Shown: positions 27,102 to 36,328 of the stretch, one piece after another
How the letters are laid out: each line of letters starts with the position of its first letter
Position numbering within the stretch: position 1 is the first letter of the stretch
Assembly (NCBI GenBank): GCA_944383695.1
Contig: CALWQP010000012.1
Span: forward strand, 1 to 64,000
DNA from: an uncultured Mediterraneibacter sp.
GTDB lineage: Bacteria; Bacillota; Clostridia; Lachnospirales; Lachnospiraceae
DNA length: 64,000 nucleotides
Reading direction: 5' to 3'
Translations under genes and position numbers: made by a program
The notes under the pieces: model-generated
The model's database searches: none
Seen by the model: only the letters and a program-made list of their open reading frames with translations
What the model was told of the DNA's origin: nothing

Positions 27102-28352
27102 ATGGCGCTGAAGAAGAAGCCGGTGACCGGCATGAAGGACATCATGCCTGCGGAGATGGAGATCAGGGATTATGTGATCGGGCTGATCAAAGACACCTAC
27201 AGGACGTTCGGGTTTTCCTCCATGGAGACCCCCTGTGTGGAGCATATCGAGAACCTGTGCAGCAAGCAGGGAGGAGACAATGAGAAGCTCATATTCAAGA
27301 TACTTAAACGCGGGGAAAAGTTAAAGCTGGGCGAGGCGAAGGAAGAGGCAGACCTGGTAGACGGCGGACTGCGCTATGACCTGACAGTCCCTCTTTCCAG
27401 ATATTATGCGAACCATGCAAACGAACTCCCTTCTCCCTTCAAGGCGCTCCAGATGGGAAATGTGTGGAGAGCGGACCGTCCCCAGAGAGGGCGTTACCGC
27501 CAGTTCATGCAGTGTGACATCGACATTCTGGGCGAACCGTCCAATCTGGCGGAGATCGAGCTGATCCTGGCAACGACCACCCTTCTCGGGAAGCTGGATT
27601 TTAAGGACTTTACGATCCGCATCAATGACCGGCGTTTCTTAAAGGCAATGGCAGCGTACAGCGGATTTGAGGAAACGGATTATGACAGCGTGTTCATCAC
27701 CCTGGACAAGATGGATAAGATCGGTATGGACGGCGTGGCGGCTGAGTTGAAGGAGAACGGCTATGCGGAAGAATCGGTGGAAAAATATCTTGCGCTCTTT
27801 AAAGAGATTACGAACGATGTGGAGGGTGTCCGCAAGTGTAAAGAGAAACTGGAAGGGTATCTCGCGCCTGAGGCGGCAGATTCGCTGGAAATGATCATCA
27901 CCAGCGTGGAGAGCCAGAAGGAGGCGGACTTTCAGATGAGCTTTGACCCGACGCTCGTGCGGGGCATGTCTTATTATACAGGCACGATCTTCGAAATCTC
28001 CATGGATGAGTTCGGCGGCTCAGTGGGAGGCGGCGGACGCTATGATGAGATGATCGGAAAGTTCACCGGGCAGGACACGCCGGCAGTGGGCTTTTCTATC
28101 GGTTTCGAGCGTATCGTCATGCTCCTTCTTGAACGCGGGTACCAGGTACCCACGAGCAGGAAGAAAAAAGCGTATCTCCTGGAGAAGAAGCTGCCCCGGG
28201 AGAAGCTTCTCCAGGTGCTCGCACAGGCGCGCGAAGACCGGGAAAATGGGTATCAGGTGATGCTTGCCAACATGAAGAAGAACAAGAAGTTCCAGAAGGA
28301 ACAGCTTGCAGAACAGGGATATACAGAGATTACGGAGGTGTACAATGGCTGA
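27102..28352 (+). CDS. hisS: Histidine-tRNA ligase
   Basis: Class II synthetase charging tRNA-His, 416 residues, usual length. Motif 2 region MGNVWRADRPQRGRYRQFMQ, QCDIDILG and the histidine-specific RGMSYYTGTIFEI, GGGGRYDEM and VGFSIGFERI are present. Two in-frame ATGs lie six bases apart; 27102 is preferred because the AAAGGAGAA site is then about seven bases away. It overlaps aspS by 8 bp, so translation is likely coupled. Confidence 0.93.
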   Translation: MALKKKPVTGMKDIMPAEMEIRDYVIGLIKDTYRTFGFSSMETPCVEHIENLCSKQGGDNEKLIFKILKRGEKLKLGEAKEEADLVDGGLRYDLTVPLSRYYANHANELPSPFKALQMGNVWRADRPQRGRYRQFMQCDIDILGEPSNLAEIELILATTTLLGKLDFKDFTIRINDRRFLKAMAAYSGFEETDYDSVFITLDKMDKIGMDGVAAELKENGYAEESVEKYLALFKEITNDVEGVRKCKEKLEGYLAPEAADSLEMIITSVESQKEADFQMSFDPTLVRGMSYYTGTIFEISMDEFGGSVGGGGRYDEMIGKFTGQDTPAVGFSIGFERIVMLLLERGYQVPTSRKKKAYLLEKKLPREKLLQVLAQAREDRENGYQVMLANMKKNKKFQKEQLAEQGYTEITEVYNG

Positions 28353-30135
28353 ATCAATGAAAGGGCTTAAGAGGACTCATCGATGCGGCGAGCTCTCTGC
28401 GGCAGATATCGGCGGGAAAGTGACTATCATGGGATGGGTGCAGAAGAACAGGAACAAGGGCGGTCTGGTGTTTACGGATGTGCGCGACCGCTCCGGAATC
28501 ATCCAGGTGGTATGCGAGGAAGGCAAGACTGACGCAGCGCTTCTTGAGAAGGCGGCGTCCCTGCGTTCCGAGTACGCGGTTGCCATCGTGGGAGAAGTGG
28601 CGAGACGTTCGGGCGCGGTGAATGATAAGCTGGCAACAGGGGAGATTGAGGTCGTCCCAAGTGAGCTGCGCATCCTCTCTGAGTCGCTGACTCCTCCGTT
28701 CCCAATTGAGGAAAATTCAAAGACAAAAGAAGAAGTGCGTCTGAAATACCGTTATCTTGACCTGAGAAGACCGGACCTCCAGCACAACCTGATGATGAAG
28801 AGCCAGGTCATGACGCTGACACGCCAGTTCTTTGCAGAAGAAGGATTTCTGGAGGTGGAGACTCCGATGCTCGGGAAGACCACTCCGGAGGGGGCGAGAG
28901 ACTATCTTGTGCCCAGCCGCGTGCATCCGGGATGCTTCTATGGGCTGCCCCAGTCTCCGCAGCTCTACAAGCAGCTCCTGATGTGTTCCGGATTCGACCG
29001 TTACATCCAGATTGCCAGATGTTTTCGCGACGAGGACTTAAGAGCAGACCGTCAGCCGGAATTCACCCAGATTGACATGGAGCTGTCTTTCGTGGACGTG
29101 GATGACGTGATCGATGTAAATGAGAGATATCTTGCAAAGCTTTTCAAAGAAGTGCTGGACGTGGATGTACAGCTCCCGATCCAGCGGATGACATGGCAGG
29201 AGGCAATGGACCGCTTTGGTTCCGACAAGCCGGACCTGCGCTTTGGCATGGAGCTTACCGATGTGACAGACGTGGTGAAAGGATGCGGCTTCGGCGTGTT
29301 CACAGGCGCCATTGAGAACGGCGGCAGCGTGCGCGGCATCAACGCCAAAGGGCAGGGAGCAATGCCGAGAAAGAAGATTGACAAGCTCACTGCATTTGTA
29401 AAAGACTATGGCGCAAAAGGTCTTGCCTACATCGCTCTCCAGGAGGACGGCAGCGTGAAGTCATCCTTTGCCAAGTTCATGAGCGAGGAAGAGATGTCCG
29501 CGCTGATCAGCGCTATGGACGGACAGCCGGGAGATCTGCTGCTCTTTGCGGCTGACAAAAATAAAGTGGTATGGGATTCACTCGGAGCGCTTCGCGTGGA
29601 GCTTGCGAAAGAGCTGGATCTCTTGGATAAAGATGAGTTCCGTTTTGTGTGGATCACAGAGTTCCCGCAGTTTGAGTGGAGCGATGAGCAGGGACGTTAT
29701 CTTGCCATGCATCATCCGTTTACCATGCCTATGGAAGAGGACCTGCCTCTTCTGGGGCAGGGCAGACTCGGGGAGGTGCGCGCAAAAGCCTACGATATTG
29801 TGCTCAACGGAAACGAGATTGGTGGCGGAAGCGTCAGGATCCATCAGAACGATATTCAGGAGAAAATGTTCGAGGCGCTTGGATTTACAAAAGAACAGGC
29901 ACATACCCAGTTCGGGTTTCTGCTCGAGGCGTTTAAGTACGGAGTGCCTCCGCACGCAGGGCTTGCCTATGGACTGGACCGTCTTGTCATGCTCATGGCG
30001 AAACAGGACAGCATCCGCGATGTGATTGCATTCCCGAAGATCAAGGACGCTTCCTGTCTGATGACAGAGGCTCCGACTCCGGCTGATGCAAAGCAGCTGG
30101 ATGAGCTGGGATTAGAGATCCGGACAGAGGAATAA
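28345..30135 (+). CDS. aspS: Aspartate-tRNA ligase
   Basis: Class IIb synthetase of 596 residues. An N-terminal OB-fold anticodon domain (about 15-110, ITIMGWVQ-type segment), class II core with FRDEDLRADRQPEFTQID, a bacterial GAD insertion (about 290-420) and C-terminal motif 3 (GLAYGLDRLVMLM) are in order. The ATG at 28345 follows CGGAGGTGTACA and lies inside the end of hisS. The hisS-aspS pairing is common in Firmicutes, but no T-box precedes it here. Confidence 0.95.
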   Translation: MAESMKGLKRTHRCGELSAADIGGKVTIMGWVQKNRNKGGLVFTDVRDRSGIIQVVCEEGKTDAALLEKAASLRSEYAVAIVGEVARRSGAVNDKLATGEIEVVPSELRILSESLTPPFPIEENSKTKEEVRLKYRYLDLRRPDLQHNLMMKSQVMTLTRQFFAEEGFLEVETPMLGKTTPEGARDYLVPSRVHPGCFYGLPQSPQLYKQLLMCSGFDRYIQIARCFRDEDLRADRQPEFTQIDMELSFVDVDDVIDVNERYLAKLFKEVLDVDVQLPIQRMTWQEAMDRFGSDKPDLRFGMELTDVTDVVKGCGFGVFTGAIENGGSVRGINAKGQGAMPRKKIDKLTAFVKDYGAKGLAYIALQEDGSVKSSFAKFMSEEEMSALISAMDGQPGDLLLFAADKNKVVWDSLGALRVELAKELDLLDKDEFRFVWITEFPQFEWSDEQGRYLAMHHPFTMPMEEDLPLLGQGRLGEVRAKAYDIVLNGNEIGGGSVRIHQNDIQEKMFEALGFTKEQAHTQFGFLLEAFKYGVPPHAGLAYGLDRLVMLMAKQDSIRDVIAFPKIKDASCLMTEAPTPADAKQLDELGLEIRTEE

Positions 30136-30143
30136 AAAAGTAC

Positions 30144-30172
30144 TTGACAAATCAAAAAGGGACAATTAAAAT
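30144..30172 (+). promoter_or_regulatory. Promoter of the trpXYZ-like operon
   Basis: TTGACA (30144-30149), 17-bp spacer and TAAAAT (30167-30172). It starts only 8 bp after the aspS stop codon and drives the T-box leader. Confidence 0.8.
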
Positions 30173-30179
30173 AAAGCAC

Positions 30180-30453
30180 ATCAAAAGCAAAAACCGATGA
30201 GAAAGAAGAGTAGGTTTTAAAAGAAATCTCAGAGAGCAGCAGGCGGTGGGATTGCTGTATGGATTTTAATTCTGAATGGACTTTCGAGGGCGGTCTGAAA
30301 TGAAAAGAGTAGGCACCGCCGGGAACCGAACCCGTTATCAATCAGGAGCGTATGTTAGTACGTGAGCAGAGTGGACATCAGTCAATTTGAGTGGTACCGC
30401 GATAATAACTTGTTTATTACCGTCTCAAGCTATAGAGCTTGAGGCGGTTTTTG
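30180..30453 (+). promoter_or_regulatory. T-box riboswitch, tryptophan-type specifier
   Basis: The leader senses uncharged tRNA. Stem I has the AGAGAG bulge followed by a CAGCA...TGCTG hairpin with a GGTG loop, the AGTA/GAA loop E elements, and a specifier that aligns as GAA-TGG-A, giving TGG (Trp) at 30277-30279. The T-box GAGTGGTACCGCG is at 30389-30401. The terminator pairs CCGTCTCAAGC (30420-30430) with GCTTGAGGCGG (30437-30447), followed by TTTTTG. Low charged tRNA-Trp would favour transporter expression. Confidence 0.9.
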
Positions 30454-30604
30454 TATTTCAAGTTCAGCCATGTATGGACACGGACACAGGTCATGCTTGC
30501 ATGAATCTGCGGATGTATCCATACATGGGAGGATGCGCACTCGCGCAAAAAACATGTCATCCAAGTCTTTGCTTTTGTAAAAAACAAAAAAGGAGACAAA
30601 AACT

Positions 30605-31636
30605 ATGAAAAAGAAAGTATTGGCAGTGATTTTGGGAGCAGCGATGGCAATGAGCCTTGGGGCGTGCGGTTCTTCCGGCGGTTCGGGAAACTCAGCGTCT
30701 GGGCAGGATTCCTCAGGGGAAAAAACGTACACTATTGGTATTTCACAGTTTGCGGAGCATGGTTCTCTTGACAATTGCCGGGAAGGGTTCATCGAGGGGC
30801 TAAAAGAGGAAGGGATCGAAGAGGGGAAAAACCTGACCATCGAAGTAAAGAACGCGGCGGCGGACCAAGGGACGGCAAAACAGATCAGCGATACATTTGT
30901 ATCTGATAAAGTGGATCTGATCTGCGCCATTGCCACACCGAGTGCACAGGCGGCGTACAATTCAGCGATCGATACGGATATTCCGGTGATTTATACGGCG
31001 GTGACTGATCCTATAGCAGCTGAACTGGCTGACGAAAATGGCGCTCCAGTGGGAAATGTGACGGGAACAAGCGATGAACTTCCGATCAAGGCTCAGCTTG
31101 AAATGATCCGTGAGATGCTTCCGGATGCAGAGAAGATTGGTATTATGTACACGACAAGCGAAGTTAATTCAGTGTCCGCTCTCGAGACATACAAGGAGCT
31201 GGCAGGAGACTATGGATTTACCATTGTGGATAAGGGCGTTACGCAGACGGCGGATATCTCTCTTGCCACGGACGAGATCCTTGAAGAAGTGGACTGTTTG
31301 ACAAATCTGACTGACAATACGGTGGTCAATTCTCTGGCAACCATTCTCGACAAAGCAAACGTAAAGAAGATCCCGGTATTTGGCAGCGAGATCGAGCAGG
31401 TGAAAATTGGCTGTCTTGCGGCGGAAGGTTTGGACTATGTTGAGCTTGGAAAGCAGACGGGACGGATGGCTGCAAAAGTGTTAAAGGGAGAGGCAGAGGC
31501 GTCTGAGATGAATTATGAGATCATTACAGAACCGGGATATTATGTAAATACAGCGGTGGCAGAGAACCTTGGCATCACAGTGAGCGAGGAATTATTAGAG
31601 ACGGCGGCAGAGAGTTTTGACAGTATTTCTTCATAG
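30605..31636 (+). CDS. trpX: ABC transporter substrate-binding lipoprotein, TrpX-like
   Basis: The 343-residue protein starts with a lipoprotein signal peptide (MKKKVLAVILGAAMAMSLGAC, lipidated Cys21). It then matches the ABC_sub_bind family, with IGISQFAEHGSLDNCREGF, ATPSAQAAYN and VYTAVTDP-like segments. It would capture the ligand outside the membrane for the permease and ATPase downstream. The Trp-type T-box directly upstream points to tryptophan or a related indole compound. Family members also bind other ligands, so the ligand rests on the leader. Confidence 0.8.
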   Translation: MKKKVLAVILGAAMAMSLGACGSSGGSGNSASGQDSSGEKTYTIGISQFAEHGSLDNCREGFIEGLKEEGIEEGKNLTIEVKNAAADQGTAKQISDTFVSDKVDLICAIATPSAQAAYNSAIDTDIPVIYTAVTDPIAAELADENGAPVGNVTGTSDELPIKAQLEMIREMLPDAEKIGIMYTTSEVNSVSALETYKELAGDYGFTIVDKGVTQTADISLATDEILEEVDCLTNLTDNTVVNSLATILDKANVKKIPVFGSEIEQVKIGCLAAEGLDYVELGKQTGRMAAKVLKGEAEASEMNYEIITEPGYYVNTAVAENLGITVSEELLETAAESFDSISS

Positions 31637-31708
31637 AAGCAGAAAAGACTTCATAAGGGTAATAAGCATAAGTGAGAAAACAATAGCAGTCGGAGGCGTT
31701 AGGACGAT

Positions 31709-32590
31709 ATGGGAATTTATATGACAATATTAGAACAGGGGCTGATATATGGCATTCTTGCCCTTGGAGTGTATATTACTTATAAGATTCTGGATTTTCC
31801 AGATCTTACGGTGGATGGAAGCTTTCCGCTTGGCGCGGCGCTGACAGCCACCATGATCACAAATGGGGTAAACCCTTATCTGACGCTTCCGGCGTCATTT
31901 CTGATCGGGGCTGCCGCAGGGGTATGTACAGGTTTGATTCACGTGAAATGCAAGGTGAGAGATTTGCTGTCCGGTATCATCATGATGACGGCGCTGTGGA
32001 CGGTCAATCTCCGTCTGGCAGGTACGGCGAACGTGCCGATTTTCAGTAAGGACAGTATTTTTGACAATGATTTTATCAACGGAGTGATGCCGGAGGCTTT
32101 GTCCGGCTGGAAGAAGCTGATCGTGATCGCAGTTATTACGGTGGCGGCAAAACTTCTTTTGGATCTGTATTTAAAGACAAAATCGGGATTTCTTTTAAGA
32201 GCGGCGGGCGACAATGAGGTTCTTGTAACATCGCTTGCGAAGAATCAGGGAAATGTAAAGATACTCGGGCTTTCCATTGCAAATGGGCTTGTAGCGCTGG
32301 CCGGATGCGTTTTCTGTCAGGAGCAGAGAGTTTTTGAAATCTCCAGCGGAACCGGGGCGATCGTTATTGGGCTGGCCAGCGTCATCATTGGCACGAGCCT
32401 GTTCAAGAATCTGACAGTGATGAAAGCGACCACGGCAGTCCTGATTGGTTCGGTGATCTACAAGGCGTGCGTGGCCGCGGCGCTGAAATTCTTTGAACCT
32501 CAGGATATGAAACTTATTACAGCGGTCCTTTTCCTTATTATACTGGTGATCGGGATGGAACGCAGGAAGAAGGTGAAAAAGCATGCTTGA
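31709..32590 (+). CDS. trpY: ABC transporter permease, TrpY-like
   Basis: A 293-residue membrane protein with about eight hydrophobic segments and the motif ITYKILDFPDLTVDGSFPLG near the N-terminus, typical of permeases that pair with the ABC_sub_bind family (distant LivH type). SGFLLRAAGDNEVLVTSLAKN is the cytoplasmic coupling loop (about 155-175). It lies 72 bp after the binding protein and overlaps the ATPase start by 8 bp. Confidence 0.82.
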   Translation: MGIYMTILEQGLIYGILALGVYITYKILDFPDLTVDGSFPLGAALTATMITNGVNPYLTLPASFLIGAAAGVCTGLIHVKCKVRDLLSGIIMMTALWTVNLRLAGTANVPIFSKDSIFDNDFINGVMPEALSGWKKLIVIAVITVAAKLLLDLYLKTKSGFLLRAAGDNEVLVTSLAKNQGNVKILGLSIANGLVALAGCVFCQEQRVFEISSGTGAIVIGLASVIIGTSLFKNLTVMKATTAVLIGSVIYKACVAAALKFFEPQDMKLITAVLFLIILVIGMERRKKVKKHA

Positions 32591-33356
32591 ACTAAAAGGA
32601 ATCGATAAATATTATAATCCGGGTACGGTCAATGAGATGTGCCTGTTCGATGGATTTAACCTGACCGTGAAGGACGGCGAGTTCGTATCGGTAGTGGGGA
32701 GCAACGGCTCTGGGAAGACTTCCATGCTCAATATCCTCTGCGGAAGTATTCCGGTGGAACACGGTAGTATTGTGATGGACGGACAGGATATTACGAACAT
32801 GAAAGAGTACAGGCGGAACCGCAGGATTGGCAGGGTATACCAGAACCCTGCTATGGGCACATGCCCGTCCATGACGATTCTGGAAAATATGTCTCTGGCG
32901 GATAATAAAGGGAAATTCTATGGACTGGGAAGAGGTGTTAACAGAAACCGAAAGGAGCATTACCGCGAACTTCTTGCCCGGCTCGGTCTGGGATTGGAAG
33001 ATAAGCTGGATGTTCTTGTGGGATCGCTTTCCGGCGGGCAGCGTCAGGCAATGGCGCTCCTGATGTCTACTATGACAGACGTGGATTTTCTTATCTTAGA
33101 TGAACATACCGCAGCGCTTGATCCGAAAACAGCAGAGATCATCATGGAGCTGACCGATCAGATCGTAAGAGAGAAAAATCTGACTGCAGTTATGGTGACG
33201 CACAACCTCCGCTATGCCGTTGAGTACGGGAACCGCCTGCTGATGATGCACCAGGGGAAGATCGTGCTGGATCTGGCAGGAGAAGAGAAAAAGGCAGTGA
33301 AAGTAGATGACATCCTTCGGCAGTTCAATGAGATCAGTATCGAGTGCGGGAACTAA
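32583..33356 (+). CDS. trpZ: ABC transporter ATP-binding protein, TrpZ-like
   Basis: A 257-residue ATPase. Walker A GSNGSGKTS is near 38-46, the signature reads SLSGGQRQAMALL, and Walker B is FLILDEHTAALD, where His replaces the usual Pro after the catalytic Glu, common in this subfamily. The H-loop is VMVTHNLR. It completes the importer of the T-box-controlled operon. Its ATG overlaps the permease end. Confidence 0.85.
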   Translation: MLELKGIDKYYNPGTVNEMCLFDGFNLTVKDGEFVSVVGSNGSGKTSMLNILCGSIPVEHGSIVMDGQDITNMKEYRRNRRIGRVYQNPAMGTCPSMTILENMSLADNKGKFYGLGRGVNRNRKEHYRELLARLGLGLEDKLDVLVGSLSGGQRQAMALLMSTMTDVDFLILDEHTAALDPKTAEIIMELTDQIVREKNLTAVMVTHNLRYAVEYGNRLLMMHQGKIVLDLAGEEKKAVKVDDILRQFNEISIECGN

Positions 33357-33392
33357 GGGCATGGAAAGAAATCAAGTATAGTAAGGAGAATT

Positions 33393-34298
33393 ATGACATT
33401 ACAACAATTAAAATATATTGTGACAGTTGCAGAAGCAGGAACTTTCAGCAAAGCGGCAAAAATGTTATTTCTTTCTCAGCCAAGTCTCACAAAAGCAATA
33501 AAAGAACTTGAAAAAGAAATGGATATCACTATTTTTGACAGAACCAATAAAGGCGTGTCTGTTTCAAAAGAAGGAGAAGTTTTTTTAGGATATGCAAGAC
33601 AGGTATTGGAACAGGCCGCATTGCTTGAGGAAAAATATAAAATCCATGCAGGAGGAAAACAAGAGTTTAGGGTTTCGACCCAGCATTATTCATTTGCTGT
33701 CAACGCCTTTGTCGATTTGATAAAAGAATGCGGCAGAGATGAATATGATTTCAGTTTACGGGAGACACAAACTTTTGCTATTATTGATGACGTTTCCCGG
33801 ATGAAAAGTGAAATCGGGATTTTGTATTATAATGAATTTAATGAAATGGTAATCAAAAAGATACTCAAAGCAAATGACCTCAAATTCACAGAATTGTTTA
33901 CCGCTCAACCCCATATATTCGTAAGTTCTGGTAATCCTCTTGCAAAACAGCCCTCAGTTACGATGGAAGATCTAGTCCAATATCCGTATCTTTCTTATGA
34001 ACAGGGAGAACATAATTCTTTTTATTTCTCTGAGGAAATTTTCAGCACTACTATACGTTCTAAAAATATCCGTGTCATGGATAGAGCCACTCTTTTTAAT
34101 TTACTTATCGGTCTTAATGGATATACGGTTTGCAGCGGTGTGATCGATAAAGAACTTAATGGCGAAAATATCGTTGCCATACCACTCAAGGCTGAAGGAG
34201 AAATGCATATTGGCGTGATTACGCATAATAAGGCTGTTTTGAGTAAACTTGGCGCTTACTATATTGAAGCGTTAAAAAAATATACTGTTTCCACCTGA
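33393..34298 (+). CDS. LysR-family transcriptional regulator
   Basis: The 301-residue protein has the LysR winged helix at the N-terminus (MTLQQLKYIVTVAEAGTFSK, SQPSLTKAIKELEKE) and a ligand-binding domain (about 90-300). It is visibly A+T-rich with many AAA and TTT codons, unlike the genes before and after, as is the metE-like gene that follows 117 bp later. It probably regulates that gene. The ATG at 33393 follows AAGGAGAATT. The two may have been acquired together. Confidence 0.87.
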   Translation: MTLQQLKYIVTVAEAGTFSKAAKMLFLSQPSLTKAIKELEKEMDITIFDRTNKGVSVSKEGEVFLGYARQVLEQAALLEEKYKIHAGGKQEFRVSTQHYSFAVNAFVDLIKECGRDEYDFSLRETQTFAIIDDVSRMKSEIGILYYNEFNEMVIKKILKANDLKFTELFTAQPHIFVSSGNPLAKQPSVTMEDLVQYPYLSYEQGEHNSFYFSEEIFSTTIRSKNIRVMDRATLFNLLIGLNGYTVCSGVIDKELNGENIVAIPLKAEGEMHIGVITHNKAVLSKLGAYYIEALKKYTVST

Positions 34299-34314
34299 CT
34301 TATAATTGTGCTGA

Positions 34315-34337
34315 TATAGATAAAAGTTATAGATAAA
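34315..34337 (+). promoter_or_regulatory. Direct repeat TATAGATAAA before the metE-like gene
   Basis: TATAGATAAA occurs at 34315-34324 and 34328-34337, 13 bp apart. The position, between lysR and its probable target gene, suggests a regulator site. No convincing -35/-10 pair could be fixed in this A+T-rich gap. Confidence 0.4.
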
Positions 34338-34415
34338 CGGTGATTTTACATATTTTACAACAGATATACATTGTGGTGTAATTATTGCATAATAAATGGA
34401 AGTGAGGAAACAGCA

Positions 34416-35528
34416 ATGTATAAAGAAAACGCACCTTTTAAATATGATTTTGTAGGAAGCTTTTTAAGGCCTTCTAATCTTAAGAGGGCAAGAGCTGATT
34501 ATGCAGAAGGAAACATTACGATTGAAGATTTGACAAGAATCGAAAATCAAGAAATCACAAAACTGATTGCAAAACAAAAAGAAGCCGGATATCATGTGAT
34601 CACAGACGGCGAGTTCAGACGCAGCTATTGGCACCTTGATTTTATGTGGGGATTTAATGGTATCGAGCATATTGAGCTTGACCACGGATATTTCTTTCAT
34701 GGGGAAGAAACTACTCACGGATCTATTGCTATATCGGGCAATATAGACGGGAAAAACCATCCGTTTGTAGAACATTTTAAATTTGTGAAACAATTTGAAG
34801 ATGAAAATACAGTGGCAAGGCAGACAATTCCTGCGCCAGCTCAGCTTTACGCAGAACTGTTTCGGGAAAAGAATGGAGAAAATACGGTAAAATATTATCC
34901 TGATGATGAAAAGCTTATTCAAGATATTGCCGCCGCATATAGAACAGTCATTGCAGATATTTATGAAGCTGGCTGCCGTAACATCCAGTTCGATGATTGT
35001 ACTTGGGGAATGTTCTGTGATAAGAAATATTGGAATGACAGACAAAATGCTGAGACCAAACTTGAGGAAACTGCGGAAAAATATCTCCGTTTAAATAACC
35101 TTGCTCTTGAAAACAGACCTGCCGACCTCGTAATTACTACACATGTATGCCGCGGCAATTATCATTCCACATGGGCTTCTTCCGGCGGATATGAGCCGAT
35201 TGCAGAAATTCTATTTGGCGGCGAAAATGTTGATGGATTTTATTTGGAATTTGACGATGAGCGTTCTGGAAGTTTTGAACCTTTGCGTTTTGTTCCAAAC
35301 AATAAAAAGGTTGTCCTTGGATTAGTGACTTCGAAATCGCCTGTTCTTGAAGATGAAAGAACAATTATTGAGCGTATTCATGAAGCCACACAGTTTGTAT
35401 CCCTTGACAACCTCTGTTTAAGCCCTCAATGTGGTTTTGCTTCCTGTGAAATTGGAAATAAATTGACGGATAAAGAGCAGTGGAAAAAATTGGCTCTTGT
35501 AAAGCAGATTTCAGAAAAAGTCTGGTAA
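34416..35528 (+). CDS. Cobalamin-independent methionine synthase-like protein (MetE C-terminal domain only)
   Basis: The 370-residue chain matches the catalytic barrel of MetE and lacks the N-terminal half, as in YxjG/YxjH or core-MetE proteins. The zinc ligands appear kept: His and Cys in ITTHVCRGNYH, Glu in YLEFDDERSG and Cys in SPQCGFASCE. Such proteins transfer a methyl group to homocysteine or a related thiol; the donor is uncertain. The ATG at 34416 follows AGTGAGGAAACAGCA. Base composition is low in G+C like the adjacent lysR, which suggests transfer. Confidence 0.82.
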   Translation: MYKENAPFKYDFVGSFLRPSNLKRARADYAEGNITIEDLTRIENQEITKLIAKQKEAGYHVITDGEFRRSYWHLDFMWGFNGIEHIELDHGYFFHGEETTHGSIAISGNIDGKNHPFVEHFKFVKQFEDENTVARQTIPAPAQLYAELFREKNGENTVKYYPDDEKLIQDIAAAYRTVIADIYEAGCRNIQFDDCTWGMFCDKKYWNDRQNAETKLEETAEKYLRLNNLALENRPADLVITTHVCRGNYHSTWASSGGYEPIAEILFGGENVDGFYLEFDDERSGSFEPLRFVPNNKKVVLGLVTSKSPVLEDERTIIERIHEATQFVSLDNLCLSPQCGFASCEIGNKLTDKEQWKKLALVKQISEKVW

Positions 35529-35562
35529 ATGCTTTCAAAAAGGCGATTTGTTATTTCAGCTT

Positions 35563-35841
35563 TTACTCGTCCCACCCATCACGGAATCTGATATTCACTG
35601 AGATATTCCTCACGATATCTCCTTCTTCCACTTCGATATCTTCAATGTCGGATACATAGGGGAGCATAGGATCTTCTTCCTCAAGCTCCACTGTGATCCA
35701 GTTTCGGCACGCTTCATTGGCGTTGTCAATGGCGTCATCCAGTGTATCTCCGAACGCCTCGCAGCGTTCGAGGTCCGGGAAGAAGGCGTGATAGCCTCCG
35801 TCTTCTTTTTTGCGGAATACCGCAGGGTATATGAATTTCAT
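35563..35841 (-). CDS. HicB-like antitoxin family protein, apparently orphan
   Basis: The 92-residue protein starts MKFIYPAVFRKKEDGGYHAFFPDL and contains FGDTLDDAIDNANEAC, the partial RNase H-like fold of the HicB family. The Glu/Asp-rich C-terminal half has no obvious DNA-binding domain. No HicA toxin frame (short, RBS-linked) is visible on either side, so it may be a solitary member with a different role. AAAGGAGAATTAAAAT precedes the ATG. Confidence 0.75.
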   Translation of the reverse strand: MKFIYPAVFRKKEDGGYHAFFPDLERCEAFGDTLDDAIDNANEACRNWITVELEEEDPMLPYVSDIEDIEVEEGDIVRNISVNIRFRDGWDE

Positions 35842-35960
35842 ATTTTAATTCTCCTTTATATTATGATAGATTTATTCTGGTAATTGCTTTCCGGCTGATG
35901 CCGGCGCTGAGGTCAGTATAGTATAAACAGTGCAAAATGGCAAGGCGGAATTCCTGGTCC

Positions 35961-36218
35961 TTACCGGTATCTGTAATTCCGCTCGTCCTCTGTAAGCCTT
36001 GGTGTGAACCATGTGCCGCTGATACCTTCCGTGGTCCCTGTCACATGATTCGATACATACTGAAAACTGCCGTCTGCAAGAGGACAGACAACGAGCTCGC
36101 TGACGACTGCCTGGTCGGTAAGCTTCGTAGTCTGGACTGCCTGCACGGTCAGCTTCAGAGTGCCGTCCGGCTGGGGCACTCTGTCAAATTCAGAGTTTAC
36201 GATTGTAGTATTTAAAAG
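35961..36218 (-). pseudogene. C-terminal fragment of a DUF6070-like protein
   Basis: The minus strand is open from an in-frame stop at 36221-36219 to the stop near 35961 but has no credible start or ribosome site. The reading includes SEFDRVPQPDGTLKLTVQ and VVSELVVCPLADGSFQYVSN, which looks like the end of a Lachnospiraceae lipoprotein family (my recollection is DUF6070). The rest of the gene is missing, so I read this as a decayed remnant next to tRNA-Gly. Confidence 0.55.
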
Positions 36219-36266
36219 TCAAGTGAAAGATATTATGGGGCAAGAAAAAAAGATATGAAAAAGTTG

Positions 36267-36295
36267 TTGACATTTTCGAAGCCTTATAGTATAGT
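36267..36295 (+). promoter_or_regulatory. Promoter of tRNA-Gly
   Basis: TTGACA (36267-36272), 17-bp spacer, TATAGT (36290-36295), about 33 bp before the tRNA. Confidence 0.8.
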
Positions 36296-36328
36296 ATACA
36301 TTGTTCCGGTCAGCGGAACAGAGGAAAT

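Noticed and set aside
35563-35841. HicAB toxin-antitoxin module
   Set aside because: Only the HicB-like gene is present. No HicA frame is seen within several hundred bases on either strand, so a functional module is not claimed.
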